Assembly (NCBI GenBank): GCA_045660245.1
Contig: JAZRDJ010000007.1
Location: forward strand, 1-7,019
Direction of reading: 5' to 3'
Length of the DNA stretch: 7,019 nt
Source: RGIG3872 sp045660245
GTDB taxonomy: Bacteria; Bacillota; Clostridia; Christensenellales; UBA1242
Shown here: positions 5,435 to 7,019 of the stretch, piece by piece
How positions within the stretch are numbered: position 1 is the stretch's first letter
Layout of the letters: each line of letters opens with the position of its first letter
Made by a program: the position numbers and the translations under genes
The notes under the pieces: generated by a model
Told to the model about the DNA's origin: nothing
Database searches by the model: none
The model's input: the letters and a program-made list of their open reading frames with translations, nothing else

Positions 5435-6351
5435 TCGGTGTGAGATTTTCAAATCTCGCAAAAATATATTTCTTTTCGCCAAAGGGCAAAGATCTTTCGG
5501 TTGGTGACAAGGTGGTTGTTTCAACTGCGCTTGGCACAAGCATCGGAACGGTGGCATTTGCCATGCGTGAGATTGACGAAACAAAACTTGACGAGCCAGT
5601 CAAAGAAATTGTGAGAGTTGCAACCGCAAAAGACATTGAGCAGGACAAGCAAAATCAAGAAAAGGCGAAAAAGTGTTTGAAATTTGTTCGTGAAGAGTCA
5701 AGAAAACTTGGGCTTCAGATGAAGATCGTGAGTGCAACTTACACCTTTGACGGATCGAAGGTATTGATTGATTTCACGGCGGAAGAGCGTGTGGATTTCA
5801 GAGAACTTTTGAAGATCTTAGCGCAAGAATTCAAGTCAAGAATTGAACTCAGGCAAATCGGTCAGCGTGATGAAGTGAAGATCAAAGGCGGAATTGGGCC
5901 TTGTGGTGAAATTTGTTGTTGTTCAAGGTTCTTGAAAGAATTTGAACATGTGACAGTCAAAATGGCAAAGAACCAAGGGCTTTCGCTTTCGCCAACAAAG
6001 ATCAGTGGACTTTGTGGCAGGCTCATGTGTTGTTTGTCGTATGAGAACTCGGTATATGAAGATATTTTGACAAGAATGCCAAAGATGAATGCTTTGGTTG
6101 AAACGCCAAGTGGTAAGGGCAATGTCGTGTACAACGATCTTTTGAAAGAAAGAGTGACTGTCAAAATCCCGCAAGGCGATGATTCGTTCAATTTGGTTGA
6201 GTTTGCTTCAAGTGAGATCAAGTGGGATAAAAACAAGCCTCAAGCGAACACAAATGCTCAGTCTCAACAACAAAAGCAACAAAAAGACAACAAGCAAGTT
6301 GAGCAAAACAAAAATCAAAAAAAGAAAAACAAAGATAACAAACAAAAGTAA
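5422..6351 (+). CDS. ricT: PSP1-domain protein RicT (YaaT), RNase Y specificity factor
   Basis: In B. subtilis, RicT with RicA and RicF forms the Y-complex, which carries Fe-S clusters and steers RNase Y in mRNA maturation; it is needed for normal sporulation and competence. The 309-residue protein opens with VIGVRFSNLAKIYFF (4-18), followed by a PSP1 domain to about 150. The cysteine signature is GPCGEICCCSRFL (159-171; C161, C165, C166, C167) and GLCGRLMCCLSYE (196-208; C198, C203, C204), the likely cluster ligands. From about 267 the tail is low-complexity Gln, Asn and Lys. GGAGGT (5407-5412), inside the end of holB, lies 9 bases before the ATG; the 13-base overlap with holB implies translational coupling. 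Whether ricA and ricF exist in this genome cannot be seen. Confidence 0.95.
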   Translation: MQKVIGVRFSNLAKIYFFSPKGKDLSVGDKVVVSTALGTSIGTVAFAMREIDETKLDEPVKEIVRVATAKDIEQDKQNQEKAKKCLKFVREESRKLGLQMKIVSATYTFDGSKVLIDFTAEERVDFRELLKILAQEFKSRIELRQIGQRDEVKIKGGIGPCGEICCCSRFLKEFEHVTVKMAKNQGLSLSPTKISGLCGRLMCCLSYENSVYEDILTRMPKMNALVETPSGKGNVVYNDLLKERVTVKIPQGDDSFNLVEFASSEIKWDKNKPQANTNAQSQQQKQQKDNKQVEQNKNQKKKNKDNKQK

Positions 6352-6370
6352 AAAATGGGAGAAGAAAATT

Positions 6371-6547
6371 ATGGCATACAAAATTAATCAAGAAAAATGT
6401 TTGAAATGTGGTGCGTGCATTGGTGCATGTCCAGTTGAGGCGATTTCGTTCAAGGGAAATGAAGTTGTGATCGACAAAGAAAAATGTATTTCATGTGGAA
6501 CTTGCACTGCGGTTTGTCCAGTTGGTGCTCCTGAAGTTGATGCATAA
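6371..6547 (+). CDS. Small 2[4Fe-4S] ferredoxin
   Basis: The 58-residue protein has two cysteine clusters, each CxxCxxCxxxCP: C10, C13, C16, C20-P and C39, C42, C45, C49-P. This is the clostridial-type bacterial ferredoxin that carries two [4Fe-4S] clusters and acts as a low-potential one-electron carrier in the cytoplasm. GGGAGA lies about 8 bases before the ATG at 6371. The frame is open upstream to 6179, but that part overlaps ricT out of frame and is not used. It follows ricT after 19 bases and overlaps trmN6 by 8 bases, so it is an operon member. Redox partner unknown. Confidence 0.95.
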   Translation: MAYKINQEKCLKCGACIGACPVEAISFKGNEVVIDKEKCISCGTCTAVCPVGAPEVDA

Positions 6548-7019
6548 GTGGATTCGCGAGGGAGAGCGAGCGGACGATCTTGAACTTGATGGGCTTTTTG
6601 TCATTCAATCCACAAGTGGGTACTGTTTCACAAGTGATTCGGTGCTCCTTGCAAATTTTGTGAAGGCAGGGCACAAGGACAAGTGCATTGAACTTTGTGC
6701 GGGGTGTGGTGTGATTTCAGTCATCATGTCACACAAAAAAAAGCCAAAGAGTTTGACTCTCGTTGAAATGCAAGAGGCTCAAGCAGACAGAGCAAGGCGA
6801 ACAATGCAAGCAAACAATATTGAAGCAGAAGTTGTGAATGCAAAACTTCAAGGTGTTTCAAAGATTGTTGGCGAGTATGGATTTGACGTGTGTTTTGCAA
6901 ATCCGCCATACAGAGAGGCTTCTGCGGTTTCGAGCAAGACAAGAGAAATCGCGCTTTCAACCCATGAAATCGAGATTTCCCTCAAGGAACTCGTGAGTGA
7001 GGCTGAAAAACTCTTGAAG
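6540..7019 (+). CDS. trmN6: tRNA1(Val) (adenine37-N6)-methyltransferase, 3' truncated
   Basis: The frame runs to the right edge (160 residues visible). It starts at the ATG at 6540, inside the last codons of the ferredoxin gene, an 8-base overlap. The Rossmann SAM-binding motif I is CIELCAGCGVIS (49-60); an acidic residue at the end of the next strand (LVEMQ, E76) would contact the SAM ribose; the catalytic motif is FANPPY (119-124), the N-P-P-Y signature of amino-group methyltransferases. The N-terminal block ERADDLELDGLFVIQ plus FTSDSVLLANF matches the YfiC/YabB family, which methylates A37 of tRNA1(Val). Its position downstream of ricT agrees with yabB of B. subtilis, where yabA lies between. 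The start has no strong ribosome binding site, so coupled translation from the ferredoxin gene is likely. Confidence 0.88.
   Translation, partial: MHKWIREGERADDLELDGLFVIQSTSGYCFTSDSVLLANFVKAGHKDKCIELCAGCGVISVIMSHKKKPKSLTLVEMQEAQADRARRTMQANNIEAEVVNAKLQGVSKIVGEYGFDVCFANPPYREASAVSSKTREIALSTHEIEISLKELVSEAEKLLK

Noticed and set aside
6179..6547. Longer ferredoxin with a 64-residue N-terminal extension
   Set aside because: The extra part overlaps ricT in another frame and has a composition expected of a shadow; the ATG at 6371 has a proper ribosome binding site and gives a standard-length ferredoxin.

Overview
The window looks like a chromosomal segment from an endospore-forming, low-to-moderate GC Gram-positive bacterium, most likely an uncultured member of the Clostridia. 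Three things support this: a SipL-like spore coat morphogenesis protein with SPOCS and LysM domains (SipL is the clostridial counterpart of SpoVID), a stage II sporulation protein R, and a tmk-holB-ricT(yaaT)-trmN6(yabB) cluster in the same relative order as in Bacillus and Clostridia. Ribosome binding sites are strong AGGAG-type sites and the terminators are classic hairpin plus U-tract elements. I see no mobile elements, CRISPR arrays, tRNA or rRNA genes. Species cannot be named from this sequence.

Region 1 (1-1929) is sporulation. A sipL-like gene is cut by the left edge and ends in a LysM domain. A hairpin terminator follows, then a short leader with overlapping alternative hairpins, then spoIIR. 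Region 2 (1950-2986) holds a gene for a stand-alone protein that resembles the RNA-binding N-terminal half of transcription terminator Rho without the ATPase half. It faces an 87-residue conserved-looking protein of unknown function, and the two convergent genes share a bidirectional terminator. Region 3 (3011-3740) has two divergent promoters, one for the 87-residue gene and one with perfect consensus hexamers for greA, followed by greA and its own terminator.

Region 4 (3782-7019) is a tightly packed operon: tmk (dTMP kinase), holB (DNA polymerase III delta prime), ricT (PSP1 protein, RNase Y specificity factor), a small 2[4Fe-4S] ferredoxin, and trmN6 (tRNA1(Val) adenine-N6 methyltransferase, cut by the right edge). 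Neighbouring genes overlap by 1, 13 and 8 bases or are 19 bases apart, so translational coupling is likely. Compared with Bacillus subtilis, yaaQ, yaaR and yabA are not here, and a ferredoxin sits between ricT and trmN6.

Most of the window is ordinary housekeeping and sporulation sequence. The items most worth a second look are the ATPase-less Rho-like protein, the chain of mutually exclusive hairpins before spoIIR, the ferredoxin next to the Fe-S protein gene ricT, and the adenylate-kinase-like P-loop in thymidylate kinase.
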